A DNA stretch of 64,000 bases from NCBI RefSeq assembly GCF_029852145.1, contig NC_079972.1, positions 1,698,901-1,762,900 on the forward strand, read 5' to 3'. Every line of letters begins with the position of its first letter. The stretch's first letter is position 1. The DNA comes from Microplitis mediator. Its lineage: Eukaryota > Arthropoda > Insecta > Hymenoptera > Braconidae. A program made the position numbers and the translations under genes. This document shows positions 11,867-22,844 of the stretch, in pieces. The notes below the pieces were generated by a model that saw only the letters and a program-made list of their open reading frames with translations, was not told the origin of the DNA and did not search any database.

Positions 11867-12882
11867 TAGGGTGCTTTTATTTTTGCGACTATTTTTTATT
11901 TTCGCTCCCATTTCGAAATTTTGTTGGAAATACCCCCCAAAAAAATCCCTGAGAGTTTGAGCCCTTAATATTAATATCAAGTACTCGACCACAGCGTGTG
12001 AAGATTTCCCATTTAAAATACACGTAAACTTGGTTTTTTATTTTTTAAACTTCTATAACTACGCGGCATTTTATGATATCATCTCACCCAAAATCGCGAT
12101 TTTCTCAGAATTAAATGCTCTACAAAAGTGCCCATTGTCGCGAAGTCGTTACTCATACAGGTGGGGTACTACGGACCGCTAAATTGAATTTTTTCATAGA
12201 ATTCTCGTTTTTTCTCTCATTATCTCATAAATATCAAGACCTACAGAAAAAATGCAAATGACAACTTTATAGGAAATTTAATTTCCTACAAAAAAGGTCC
12301 TTAGCGCCGAATCACTTAGATTAATATTTTTTGAGATATTAATTATTGAAAGTTACGCAGCATTGAATTCCCGTAAAATGTCGAATCAAATCTTAGAAAA
12401 TATTGATTTTTTATTTGACTAATATCTCAGAAAATATCAATCTGAGTAATTTGGTGCTAAGGACCTTTTTTGTAGAGAATTGAATTTCCTATAAAATTAT
12501 TATTTACATTTTTTCTGTAGGTTTTGTTGTTGAGAGAAAAAACAAGAATCCTATGAAAAAATTCAGTTTAGCGGTCCGTACTACCCCACCTGTACGAGTT
12601 ACGACTTCGCGACCATGGGCACTTTCGTAGAGCATTTAATTCTGAGAAAATCGCGACTTTGGTCGAGATGATATCATAAAATGCCGCGGAGTTATAGAAG
12701 TTTAAGAAATAAAAACCCAAGTTTACGTGTATTTTAAATAGGAAATCTTCACACGCTGTGGTCGAGTACTTAATATTAATATTAAGGGCTCAAACTCTCA
12801 AGGATTTTTTTTTGAGGGTATTTTCAACAAAATTTCGGGATGGGAGCGAAAAAAAAATGGTCGCAAAAATAAAAGCACCCTA
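11867..12882. mobile_element. hAT-like foldback MITE (1 kb, long inverted repeats)
   Basis: Two arms of about 475 bp (11867-12340 and 12403-12882) are reverse complements apart from scattered differences. The ends read TAGGGTGCTTTTATTTT...AAAATAAAAGCACCCTA. Flanks are ATAAGCAC on the left and ATGAGCAC on the right, an 8-bp target duplication with one difference. TIRs of the YARNG type with 8-bp duplications are characteristic of hAT transposons. It has no coding capacity and sits in the AT-rich array element. Confidence 0.85.
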
Positions 12883-12889
12883 ATGAGCA

Positions 12890-13220
12890 CATATATGATT
12901 AGATCTGCTTAATTTTTGGATCTGATCATATATGAGTGATGATACATGATCATATACGAGCATATCTGATCATATATGAATATGTCTGTTCATAGATAAA
13001 CAGATCAAGTTATGTATGATCAGACCTGACCAATTTTTGGATCTGATCATATATGGGTGATTATACATGATCATATATGAGCATATCTGATCATATATGA
13101 ACATATCTGTTCATATATAAACAGATCAAGTTATGTATGATCAGACCTGGCCAATTTTTGGATCTGATCATATATAGACTATTATGCATGATCATATATG
13201 ATTAGACAAAATCTTTTTTC
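12890..13220. repeat. Right AT-rich palindromic array
   Basis: Words such as GATCATATATGAGCATATCT and CCAATTTTTGGATCTGATC recur in at least three units of about 118 bp. They are self-complementary like those of the left array and end at the CATCGGG terminus. Confidence 0.8.
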
Positions 13221-13226
13221 ATCGGG

Positions 13227-14522
13227 TATTTAAAATATAAAAAAAATATAGGTATGGTAATATAAAAAAAATATATTTTTAAGTTAATCACCAACATAGA
13301 AAATGAAATATGAAAAATTTATATAAAAAATATATTTTTAATTCAATCAACAACCTAGGTAAAAAAAAAATATAGAAATATTATATAAAAAATATATTTT
13401 TTGTATTTCATTTTCTAGGTTGGTGATTAACTTGAAAATATATTACTAATATATTTTTTAACTTCCCGCTATGAAAATTGTAAATTTTCCAAAATTCGGG
13501 AAGTTATTGGTTTCGGTCCGATTTACGAAAATCGAATTTCCATCAGATGTCGACGGTGTATGTATGTGTGTACGTACGTACGTACGTACGTACGTACGTA
13601 TGTATGTATGTAAATATTCATAACTCTTGAACGGATGAACCGATTTTGATCGTTGAGGTGTCATTCGACGCGGCTTGTTAATGTCTTGAAGCCGTAAAAA
13701 TTTGAACTTAATCGGTAGGGTGCGTTTAGAGATATTTCAAAAATAAAATTTTTTCGAAAATGTTTTATTTGGATAACTTTAAATTTGCTTGATGGATTTA
13801 TTCCAAAATCTAATCAGCTCTAAAACTCTATAAGCCGCGTCGAATGCCACCTCAACCATCAAAATCGGTTCATTCGTTCAAGAGAAACCGTTGACGAAAG
13901 AATTCAAAAAAAAATTTTTTTTTGGTTTTTTCGAAATTTCTCAAAAACGACTCAATAAATCGATTTTAAAATTTGATCAGCTTTAGAACTTGATAAAACA
14001 CGTCGATTGCCGCCTCAACTATCAAAATCGGTTCATTCGTTCGCGAGATATCGTGGGAGAAAGAAATGCTAAAAAATGGTTTTTTTACAAAACAATGGCA
14101 TACAAAAGTATTTGCGAGCTCGATGAGCTCGAAAATGTATTCACAATAATTTTTCCGAGCTCAACGAGCTCGAAAACAGCGGGAAGTTTTGGGGCTGGCC
14201 CGCAGGGTCAACTGACAGACCGATTTTTTTATATTACCATACCTATATTTTTTTATATTTTAAATATAAAAAAAATATATTTTTTGTATATTTTTATACA
14301 TGTCTTTTTTATATATTCTAAGGTATATTTTTAATATATTTAAAATCTATAAAATATATATGAAAATAGGCCAAAAGTTAGTTATTTAAAATATATTTTT
14401 TATACATATTTTATTTATATTTATATATTTTTTATGTATTTTTAATACATTTTTTTCATATGAAAAATACATTTTTTTTATATTTTAACATATATTTTTT
14501 TTATAAATTTTTTTCATCGGGG
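13227..14522. repeat. TATAAAAAAATATATTTTT array with a third CCCGATG-type end
   Basis: Imperfect AT-rich repeats run from 13227 to 13455 and resume after an inserted element at 14224. A CCCCGATGAAAAAAATTTAT terminus (reverse strand) closes the block at 14522. TAAATAACTAACTTTTGGCC on the reverse strand at about 14390-14370 matches 8299-8320, so an outer inverted pair brackets the whole 8.3-14.4 kb nest. Confidence 0.6.
13460..14223 (+). mobile_element. Oligo-T-targeting repeat element (AACTTCCCGCT family), full copy 1
   Basis: It starts AACTTCCCGCT and ends GGTCAACTGACAGACCGA, between T tracts on both sides. It contains an internal ACGT/ATGT microsatellite (13560-13612), paired phrases GAACGGATGAACCGATTTTG and CATTCGTTC, and a GAGCTCGATGAGCTC motif near the 3' end. 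Similar copies lie at 27309-27912 (+) and 57167-57982 (-), with fragments near 15.9, 28.7 and 36.8 kb. It has no ORF of note. I cannot assign it to a known superfamily. Confidence 0.75.
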
Positions 14523-14523
14523 A

Positions 14524-14878
14524 ACTCGAACATTTCTATCAGACTAGATTTGTTTAACATATTTTATAATCTGTAACTCACTATTTTTACCATCTTTCTC
14601 TTAATCTTCAGATAAAGATAAAAATTTACTCTGTTACAACTTAAAAAAACAAAAAATTTGTAAATAATGTCTGTCACTTGGCGCTTTATTCTTCTGGCGG
14701 TAAGTTTCTACGTTGCCCTTTCATTTGCCTACGGTATTCGTTACAATAAGAGCCGATCCATTTTGAAAGGTATAAATCAATATTATCGACTACTGTTTCC
14801 CAGTATTTAATTTCTTTCCTCTGTTGAAGGTACAAGCACAAATCTAAAATAGAAAAAAAATGAGTGCGTTCATACCTT
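14524..14878. other. Non-coding stretch
   Basis: AT-rich sequence. A 66-codon frame on the minus strand (14686-14886, with LCLYLQQRKEIKYWETVVDN) looks somewhat protein-like but has no recognised domain and runs up to the MITE boundary. Confidence 0.35.
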
Positions 14879-14886
14879 ATGTACAA

Positions 14887-15624
14887 TAGGGTGATTAAAA
14901 AAATCGAATATTTTTTTGTTAACTTTATTTATTATTAAAAATGTCAATACTACTTGAAAATTTGTTTTACATGTAGTGCAATGAAGTCACCAACAATATC
15001 CACGTTGTTACAAATAATATTTTGTTATCGAATACAACGAAAGAAAAGTATTTGAAAAATCCAAATAAAGCCTTAAATTTGTATGATTCTGTTTACTCTA
15101 GACTTTGATGGTCTGTTAGTATACGAAATATCAAGTTTACAAATTTGACTCCCAAGACTTTTTTTTTTCTAATTTAATGCCATACAAGAATATTCTAGAG
15201 CCGAATTTTTATCTCACACGGTTCAAAAGATATAACATTTTTAATCAAAAAACATTTTTTGGTATGTTATTTAAATGGGAAATTTCATATGGCTTCAGAC
15301 ACCTTTTAAAATTGAGCTAAAAATTTTGCCCAATGGGAGAATTTTTTTCTCGATGTATAGGTGCTTTTTAAGACATAAATTCAATAGGTTGGTTTTTTAG
15401 GCTCACCCTAATGTATAATGATTTGGTTAAACCATCAATGAATAATGAAATATGGTCTTTTATATAAGGGACTAAAGAAAAAATGAAAAACTGTGATGAA
15501 GAAGGATCTACGTATTAATATTAAGAGCTCAAAATTGGTGAGCATTTTCTAGAGGTGCCTGAGAACCAACTTTTCGATGTCGCAAGTTAAAAAAAAAAAT
15601 ACTCGATTTTTTTGAATCACCCTA
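14887..15624. mobile_element. hAT-like MITE with perfect 8-bp target duplication
   Basis: The ends are TAGGGTGATTAAAAAAATCGA and, in reverse complement, TAGGGTGATTCAAAAAAATC. The flanks are ATGTACAA on both sides (14879-14886 and 15625-15632). The 738-bp interior is AT-rich without ORFs. A second right-type end (CACCCTA at 15411-15417, followed by ATGTATAA) lies inside, suggesting nesting of two family members. Confidence 0.85.
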
Positions 15625-15632
15625 ATGTACAA

Positions 15633-16536
15633 TACACCTAAAACTTTATTAACAAAGTGAAAATTATTTGCTGTAGTAAATAATATATTATTTATGTTTA
15701 TATTAAGTGTACTCAATTATTTTGCGTTGCTCAAGCTTAAAGGACGTATTTTGAAATGTACGACTGTATAGTTCTGAAAAGTCATAAAAGCGTAAAAGAA
15801 ATATCTTTTCTTCAATTAATATAAAAATGTTTATAATATGAAAAGTGTAAAAAAATCTGGGTTACGGTTGGTCCTGCGGGCCAGTCTCAATGCTTCCCGC
15901 TGTATTCGAGCTCAAAGATCTCGAAAACTTTTTTGTAAATGGATTTTTGAGCTTTTCGAGCTCAATAATACTCTTGCATGTAATTGTTTTTTTATAAGCT
16001 TTTAAAGCTTTAACAAGTTACGTTTTATGTTGAAGTTTGGAAATTTCTTAATCGGAAGTCATTAATAAACAATGTATTTGAAGATCAGAACATTTTTCGC
16101 ACAGCGGTAATAAATAAAATTTTGGTAATTCGACTTTTAACGGTGACTTAAGGGGTTGTTCTAGGGGTTAGTTGTTAATTCAAAACAATTTAAAACGATT
16201 TTACTTTAATACTATACAGACATACATTCATCATCGAGTAAATTGTTTTCTTTTATTAGCCCTTCAGTACCTGCGCTATAAGTTTTTTTCTCACACTCGA
16301 CTTTGAATATTCTTTTCTAAGTAATTTCAAATGGAATGACCCAGTAAAATGTGTTCTAACTTCATTAAATTTTATGTTTTTTGTGACAGACACTCGAAAT
16401 CTACGACATTTAGCGCCTATAGCCGGGAGCTAAAAATATTAGATAAGATACAGCTGGTAAAAAAGATACCTAATGGTTCTAATAGTGACGTCATCAACGG
16501 ATCAAAAAATATTTTTTGGTTACATGTGCGATAGCA
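15633..16536. other. Non-coding stretch with a fragment of the AACTTCCCGCT family
   Basis: On the minus strand, 15862-15990 matches the 3' part of the oligo-T element (CTGCGGGCCAG, GCTTCCCGCTG, GAGCTC motifs). The following 100 bp resemble the flank of the fragment near 36.8 kb, so the two form a subfamily. No gene is recognised. Confidence 0.55.
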
Positions 16537-17115
16537 AACGACCAAAATTTTTTTTTTTTCTTATATTAGTAAAAATGGAGTCTGGCACGGACAATTATAT
16601 GCCCATACTGCCTTTACATAGACTTACATCAATTATTTTTCTTTTACACTAGATTACATTACATCATTATAAAAATACTCAGATACATATATTTAAAATC
16701 ACCATGAATAATCTCAATTAGTTACTCCTCAATTCAATTTAGTCGCTCTGGTGTACACCAGTGACGTCTACCCCTACGTGTAACTAAACGCCTTTTTATA
16801 AATCATAACGATGTACACGACATCTACTAAGACAAAAATACTTTCTTTTGGCTTTTAAACTTTTCTACCTTGTTTTTTCAAAAACTATCCTTAAGATTTC
16901 TCTTTTTATGTTCCTCTTATTTAAGCTAAAGATTACTTATTCACATTTTTTTTTGTAAACACATATATATATCTCTATTCCTTTTACCATTACAATATTC
17001 AAAATATAATTTAGTTCTCTATCTATTTTATTTTTTTTTTTTTCACAATTAAAAATTGTTCTTCTTTTTTTTTTTTTTTTTAAATACCAAATACAACTAG
17101 ATATTTCAACACTCA

Positions 17116-17969
17116 TCAAATATGTACACTAACAGAGTTTATAAATCTAGCCAGCGGGACTATTACCCTAAAATTCATATCACTTAAAAAGAACTCGATC
17201 TGATAGGGAGGATACTTTTTATCTTTTATAAGCTCATTGACTAGAAATTTCCTTTCTCTTTCAAATCGCGTGCATTGAAAGAAGATATGATTAGGTTCCT
17301 CTACAGCTCCAGTCACCCCACATGGGCACTGATCTGAGTTTACTATTTTACACCCAACTGAACTGTGTGCCAGTGACGTATGACCGCTACGCAGTCTGTT
17401 AATAGTCACAATAGTTTTTCTACGAAACTTAAAATTAAAGAACCATGGAGTTCTACCTTCTGTCCAGTACCTCTCAAAATACTTTTTACCCTTCGTCTTC
17501 CTAGTTTCTCTACACCACTCTATAAATTGGTGCTGGATTCTTTCCCTCCAAAGTCTCTGAAGTCCGAAGCTAGAATCGAGATCTGCGAATCAATACCTTC
17601 CTTAATGCTACCCTTTGCTGCTAAGTCTACCTGCTCGTTATAAACAACTCCTACGTGGGCTGGGATCCAGAAGAATTTTACTTTTTTACCTATCATCCTT
17701 AACCGATATACGAGATCTTTAATTTCTAAAACTAGGGCACTTTGTTTTTCGCAGCTCACCCTATTGCTGAGTGCCATCAACACACTTTTAGAATCACTAA
17801 AGACACAAAAATCCTCATCTATCCTCTCAAAAAATTTTTTTAGAGTAACTATTATTGCCATTGCCTCTGCTGTGAAAATTAAGGCATATTTGGCCGTTCG
17901 GTGCTTCTCACACACCCCAGTTCTCACCTCTAGACTCGCAGCCAACAAAACTTTTTACTGGAATTTTTG
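17116..17969 (-). pseudogene. I-clade retrotransposon pol 3' part: RNase H and C-terminal zinc-binding region
   Basis: The RNase H segment reads FTAEAMAI (catalytic Glu), VFSDSKSVLMAL (Asp) and FFWIPAHVGVVYNEQVD (His and Asp). The N-terminal TDGS motif is absent because the 5' inversion junction lies at about 17969. A frameshift near 17535 separates this from a C-terminal region with RLRSGHTSLAHS and CPCG...EPNHIFFQC, the CxC..H..C motif typical of I/R1-type elements. The stop is at 17116. Long A tracts at 17030-17082 (minus sense) belong to the 3' UTR and GTGCCAGACTCC lies just before the tail at 16560. Confidence 0.85.
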
Positions 17970-18009
17970 AACCAGGAGGCAGGCTTGACTAATCAAGAAA
18001 GAAATTTGA

Positions 18010-19356
18010 TAATAAAAAGGTGGCAGGGTAAGAAGTAGGAGTAGTTCACGGGAAGAGGAAACAAGTAAAAATGGAAAAAGAGCGAAGAATGACAAGGAAC
18101 AGCTTGTACCTAGAGGACAGTCTAGTGACAATGGAGGCAATGTTGGAGATAAGAGAGGTAGGACTGTGGAAGGTGATGTAAACCTGTCTGCGACATTAAA
18201 CAAAGGTACAGCGAACAAGGATGGGGAAACCAATACCCTTAAATTTGAAAAAGGGGGCAAAGGTCCGTATAAAGTTTATCTTTAGCAGAATGATCTTTTA
18301 AATAAGAAGCCTAAGTTAATTCTAGAGGTGGGCAGGACGCTACATAACCAAAGAGTCAAGTATGACTTATTGGAACCATCTGCTAGAGGAATATGGATAG
18401 TTACGTTCAACAAGAAAGAGGACGCAAACGGGCTGCTTACAAACCAGTCAGTGAAAGGTAAAGGATTCAGTACATTTATCCCGAAAAAAAAACTTTTTCG
18501 GAAGTGTGTCTTGCGTGGTATTCCCACGGATATATCCAAGGAGGAGTTCATCAAAGAATTCAGGGAGCAAAATCAATGCCTAAGCGCTACTGACATGTAT
18601 AGGTTTTAAAGAAGGGTTAAAGATGGAATTTCCGGAGTTAAATACGTGGAGACTCAAACAATTTGCGTCACACTAAGAACACGTGAGCTGCCAGAGAATG
18701 TTTATCTGTGGAATACTCAGATTAAAGTGTCACTATATATTCCGAATACACGGCAGTGTTGGAGGTGTGGGAAAGTAGGTCATTCAAAGAAATTTTGTAA
18801 GGAAGAAGAAAAATGTTTAAATTGGGGAGAGAAGAGGCACGGAGAAAGAAGCGGATGTACAAAGTCACCAAGATGCGTCAACTGTCAGGGATGTCATCGG
18901 TCTTTAAGCCTAGAATGTCCGGTGGTTCAGAGAGCAAAAGAGGTCTGTAAGGTTATGGCCTATGAAAATATATCCTATATCGAAGCTAAAAAACTAGTCG
19001 AAGGTAAACCTAAGAGGGTGGTTCCCGGGCGTGTTGGTGATGGCTCGGAATTCCCCCGATTGCAAAAACAACACTGGAGCCAGGTAGTAGCTGGTAATAA
19101 CTATGACGCGGTAAGCAAGTCGGCGAGAAGTGTCAAAGAGAAGTTGAAAGCAATGATCAAAGTTCACGAGCCCGAAGCAAATGAAGGCTCAGAGCACTTC
19201 CTCAAGGAACTAAGTGAGGTATTAAGTGGTATTCCAGAACAAATAGCACTATGGTCGCGGACATGGAAATGTATAGAACTACATCTAGCTCACAATGGAC
19301 GGAAGACAATCAGGACTAAGGATACTTCAGTGGAATTGCCAGAGTCTGCAGCGTAA
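18010..19356 (+). pseudogene. I-clade retrotransposon ORF1 (gag-like zinc-knuckle protein)
   Basis: One reading frame runs from about 18010 to 19356 with in-frame stops at 18283 and 18607. It contains a basic, polar N terminus, an RRM-like middle part (KCVLRGIPTDISKEEFIKEF) and zinc knuckles. The knuckles are CWRCGKVGHSKKFC (intact), CLNWGEKRHGERSGC (second Cys replaced by Trp) and CVNCQGCHRSLSLEC. ORF1 proteins of I-type elements bind the element RNA and form the RNP with pol. The final 62 nt overlap the endonuclease frame. It lies inverted relative to the RNase H part of the same insertion. Confidence 0.85.
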
Positions 19357-20363
19357 GTTGCCGGAATTGGAGTATCAAGCGAAGAGGGTAGATATCATTG
19401 TATTATCCGAAACAAGGTTAAAAAGGAAAAATAATATTAGTCTAAAAGGATTCGATCTGGTAAGAGGAGATAGATTAGGTGGTGAAGGAGGGGGTGTTGC
19501 TATCTTTGTAAGTAATAATTTAAAGTATCAGAGTAAAGGTAGTGTTTATGATTGTAATGGTAAGATTGAAGTGTGTGCCATTGACCTTTTTTTATATGAT
19601 GGTAGATTAACTATCTGTTCTTGTTACAGACCACCTAAAAATGATATTCAAGAGAATGAATGGAGACGCTTTCTGTCGCAGTTTCCAGGCAAGTTTGTTA
19701 TTGCCGGAGACTTAAATGCCCATCACCCTCATTGGGGTGATCTTAAAAAATGTAATGAAGGTATAAAACTCTTTAGTGCTTTGGAGTTGTCGGAAGCTGC
19801 AACAATCAATAAGTATAATTACACTCACTTGTCAGTGCAATTCATATTCGGCAATTGACTTAACAACTGTAGATCACTCTAGTTATGCATTATATGATTG
19901 GTCGGTTTGTAGCGATCGGTGGGGTAGCGATCATTACCCTATTTTTGTAGATTTCAGGAAAAGAGTTGAGACCAGTAATAAATTGTTTAGGGTTTTTCGG
20001 GTACACAACAGGACGACGAATTGGGACCAAGTTGACGCGAATTTAAACGCACAAGCCACTAAATGTGCTGAGATTGTAAATGATCCTTCAATAGAGGTCC
20101 AATAAAATATACTACGTTAGTAGCAGTTATCTCAGAGTGTATACAGGATGCCTCGGCGAATAAACCTAAGGGAAAAACGAGTAATACAAATTACAAGTCG
20201 CGGTCGAGCAGGCCACAGGTTTCTCCGCCTTGGTGGGACAGGAAATGCTATAAGATTGTTAGGCTTAGAAAGGCAGCAGAACATAAATATAAGAGATTTT
20301 CGACTTTGGATAATTTCGATAGACTAGTTAAGGCAGAAAATGAGGTAAAGGCGCAGTTGAGGG
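19295..20363 (+). pseudogene. I-clade retrotransposon pol 5' part: apurinic-type endonuclease and linker
   Basis: The endonuclease starts with LRILQWNCQSL and keeps the key motifs: Asn in QWNCQSL, Glu in VLSETRL, GDLNAHHPHWG and SDHYPIFVDF. A frameshift near 19850 moves the frame between GDLNAHH and SDHYPI. After 20105 a second frameshift leads to SPPWWDRKCYKIVRLRKAAE, the linker that precedes reverse transcriptase in this clade. The sequence stops at the 11-bp target duplication at 20364, and no RT follows in the same element. In an active element this domain nicks target DNA for target-primed reverse transcription. Confidence 0.85.
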
Positions 20364-20374
20364 AACGACCAAAA

Positions 20375-20762
20375 AATATCGCAGTAACTTAATGAGCCAT
20401 CTTGTGACAAAATTTATCATCATTTTAATTCGTCTACTTACCGACCTCTCTAATTTTCAACAAATACTCAAAACAATCTTATCAAGTCAATAAACGTGGA
20501 TTTATAACCTACCGTTTATAGGCACTAAATGAAGTAAATCTCAAATATCTGTCACAAAAACTAATGTATTTATCTAGTACGATCGACTCTAAGACGCTCG
20601 TGTGTTGGTACCCTCGCCTTCGGCTCGGGAACCAATCTTTACACCTCGCGTCTTAAACACGATCGCACTCGATAGATAAGCTACTATTTTATAGTTATGA
20701 AATTTAAAAATTATTTTGAACATAAAAATTATTTTAAAAACGATTCATTTCAAAAAGTTGAG
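20375..20762. other. Non-coding stretch with a long hairpin
   Basis: 20575-20690 forms an imperfect stem-loop. GACTCTAAGACGCTCGTGTG pairs with a segment of type CACGATCG...TTTAAGACGCGAGG in the opposite arm, and the GC-rich centre is CCCTCGCCTTCGGCTCGGG. No gene is seen. Confidence 0.6.
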
Positions 20763-20776
20763 ACTTTTTCTCATCA

Positions 20777-22844
20777 CGCGAGTACAGTAAGGCGTAAAAA
20801 TTAATGAGGTTCAGCTAAATTCGGATAGTATAGAATCTTTTCGGCAATCACCACCATTTATTTCATTCGTTACATCTGTCAGTACTTACGAAATTTAAAA
20901 CTAAAATACAAGTACATTAAAGAAAATTTCAAAACAAAAACAAGCGAAATATTCAAATAAATTAAATTTACGTCAATATTGGCGAGACTTTCGAAAGCTG
21001 GCGAAAAAGTCCTGATGGGCTGGATATAAAATGGTTAAAGAATTATATACCTCAGATTTCAATATTTCTTACTGCTCTCTTTAATCGATCGTTAGTTACT
21101 GGTGTTTTCCCAGCTTATTGGAAAAGTGTATTTATTGTTCCATTGAATAAAATTGCACCACCAAAATCACTGTCTGATACTCGCCCAATAGCGAATACCT
21201 CCCATTTGAGTGAGGTGTTTGAGAGAATAGTTGCTAATCAAGTGGTTAGTTACCTTGAAGACAATGAATTACTTGACAAGTATTAATCGGGTTTTCGCAA
21301 ACACCATGGTACACAATCAGCTTTACTGAAACTAGTTGATGATATTAGTCGAGCGATAGATAAAAATAAGTTAACTGTGTTAGTGTTATTTGATCGAGCG
21401 AAGGCATTTGACTTTGTAGACCATAAGATCATCTTGAGGGCCTTAATTGAACTAGTCTTTTCTGTGAATGTTATAACCTGGTTTTTCTCATACTTGAGTA
21501 ATAGGTCACAATCAGTATTAAACGATAAAGGTTTACCAGTTGAATTTCTTGAGATTACTTCCGGTGTCCCTCAAGGGTCAGTCCTTGGGCCCATATTATT
21601 CTTACTAGTGATGAATTCTGTAGTTGATTGCTTGTGCTACAGTAAACATGGACTATTTGCTGATGATAAATACATCTACTTGCACTTTTACCGTTATCAG
21701 TATCATGAAGCAATTGGAAAAATTTTAGCTGATGCCCAATTCGTAGCTGATTGGGCAACTGAAAATGGCCTTGAAGTTAATCTAAATAAAACAAAAGCCA
21801 TGATACTAGGTTCAGGGAGAAACTTGAATTTATTAAAGCAAGAGCAGTTGCTGCCTAGTGTTGTGAATGGTGTGGTTATACCCTACTCTGAATCGGCCAA
21901 ATGTCTGGGTGTCCATATAGCAAATACACTATCTTGGAATTTACATGTGTCAAAGGTAGACAGTAAAATCAATTCTGCCATGTACAGTCTAAAGCTGAGG
22001 GAGTATATTTACACTAGAAATATTAGAAAGCTACTAGTTTCAGCGACTATTTCACCACTCGTTGATTACTGTTCTATCGTTCTGTCAAATGCAACAACTG
22101 ATAACGACTGAAAGTTGCAGCGAGCCCTAAATTCCACTATACGTTTTATTTTTAATCTGAGACGTGATGAACATGTGACTCCTTTCAGACGTGAACTGGG
22201 TTGGTTATCTATCGCTAGTCGTAGATTATATTATTTGGCAACTTATTTTTACAAATTACTATCTATTGGACAACCGAGTTACCTTCGTGAGTTATTCGTT
22301 GATGATGATGATGTTAGACGTTCAGACCGATTAGCTGCTAAAAAGAATCATATAAACTTTAAAATATCAGCTTTCACGACTACAAATTATGAGTATTCTT
22401 TTGTTGTAACTGCCATGCGCTTATGGCACGAACTACCGTCTGACATTGTCAATTCATCTAGTCTTGAAGTATTTAAGAATAAAATTTTTGATCATTTATT
22501 AAGCTTAGATGCTTAAAATAACACTGATCATATACTTCGAATACTCTCAATGTAATGTATATATTATATGAACTTATCAGAAAAATCTAAATCTAAATAC
22601 TAAAATCTAAATATTAAAATCTTATCATTAAAATTATTATTGATCTCATATATCAAAATTCATATTTTATATTGTTAATTTTTAAATTGTTTAAATTTTT
22701 TCAAGTTACATATTATAAAGATTATAAAGATTGTGAGAAATTTGTATTGTACACTATGTATTTTATAATCATGTTATGTAATTGTATTTTGCCATCTAGC
22801 CATTAGGCTTTGGCATAAGATAAATGATCTAAATAAATACATAA
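20777..22844 (+). mobile_element. 5'-truncated Jockey/CR1-like non-LTR retrotransposon
   Basis: A 14-bp direct repeat ACTTTTTCTCATCA flanks the block (20763-20776 and 22845-22858) and fits a target duplication. The 3' end has short tandem AAATCTAAAT units (22584-22625) and a TAAATAAATACATAA tail. The interior codes for a reverse transcriptase and its C-terminal region but no RNase H, which fits Jockey/CR1-type elements. ORF1 and endonuclease are missing. Confidence 0.78.
20985..22516 (+). pseudogene. Jockey/CR1-like reverse transcriptase (broken)
   Basis: The frame reads SPDGLDIKWLKNYIPQISIF, FPAYWKSVFIVPLNK, DTRPIANTSHLSEVFERIV, SGFRKHHGTQSALLKL, VLFDRAKAFDFVDH (RT motif A), SGVPQGSVLGPILFLL and the catalytic FADD at HGLFADD. 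Then come NGLEVNLNKTKAMILGS and KCLGVHI, followed by a C-terminal tail with LGWLSIASRRLYYLA and MRLWHELPSDIV. In-frame stops lie at 21284-21286 and 22109-22111, so it is inactive as read. All catalytic aspartates are present, suggesting moderate age. Confidence 0.88.

Larger units (their letters stand above)
8414..13226. mobile_element. Candidate CACTA-like transposon with palindromic subterminal arrays
   Basis: The left end CCCGATGAAAAAAGATTTTG (8414) is repeated in inverted orientation at the right end (13226 downward), followed on both sides by TCTAATCATATATGAT. Internal to the ends are arrays of TATATGA, AGATCTGATC and TATATAAGTC words (8430-8905 and 12890-13215). Between the arrays lies a minus-strand Tnp2-like transposase. 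A hAT-like foldback (11867-12882) is inserted between the transposase and the right array. A third, diverged left-type end (GAGGAAAAAAGTTTTTGCCT) occurs at 9077, so the transposase unit could start there rather than at 8414. No clean target duplication was found. The termini and arrays are seen directly; that they belong to one autonomous element is inferred. Confidence 0.5.
16548..20363 (-). mobile_element. I-clade non-LTR retrotransposon with twin-priming type 5' inversion
   Basis: The flanks carry the same 11 bp, AACGACCAAAA, at 16537-16547 and 20364-20374. The left edge is a 12-T run, which is the poly(A) tail of a minus-strand insertion. The minus strand holds the 3' UTR and the RNase H/C-terminal region (17116-17969). 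The rest, ORF1 and endonuclease, is inverted on the plus strand (about 17970-20363), with the 5' end of ORF1 touching the RNase H part and the endonuclease-RT linker touching the duplication. The RT domain is missing at the junction. This is exactly the order expected when a second primer starts cDNA synthesis internally on the same RNA. Confidence 0.82.

Noticed and set aside
13560..13612. ACGT repeat as a regulatory array
   Set aside because: It is the variable internal microsatellite of the oligo-T element; other copies have TG or ACAT at the same place.
15411..15417. Right end of the MITE starting at 14887
   Set aside because: The flank ATGTATAA is a 7 of 8 match, but the end at 15624 has a longer inverted match and a perfect duplication.
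16548..20363. Two independent retrotransposons inserted head to head
   Set aside because: A single 11-bp duplication flanks the whole block and none is seen at the internal junction, so one rearranged insertion is simpler.
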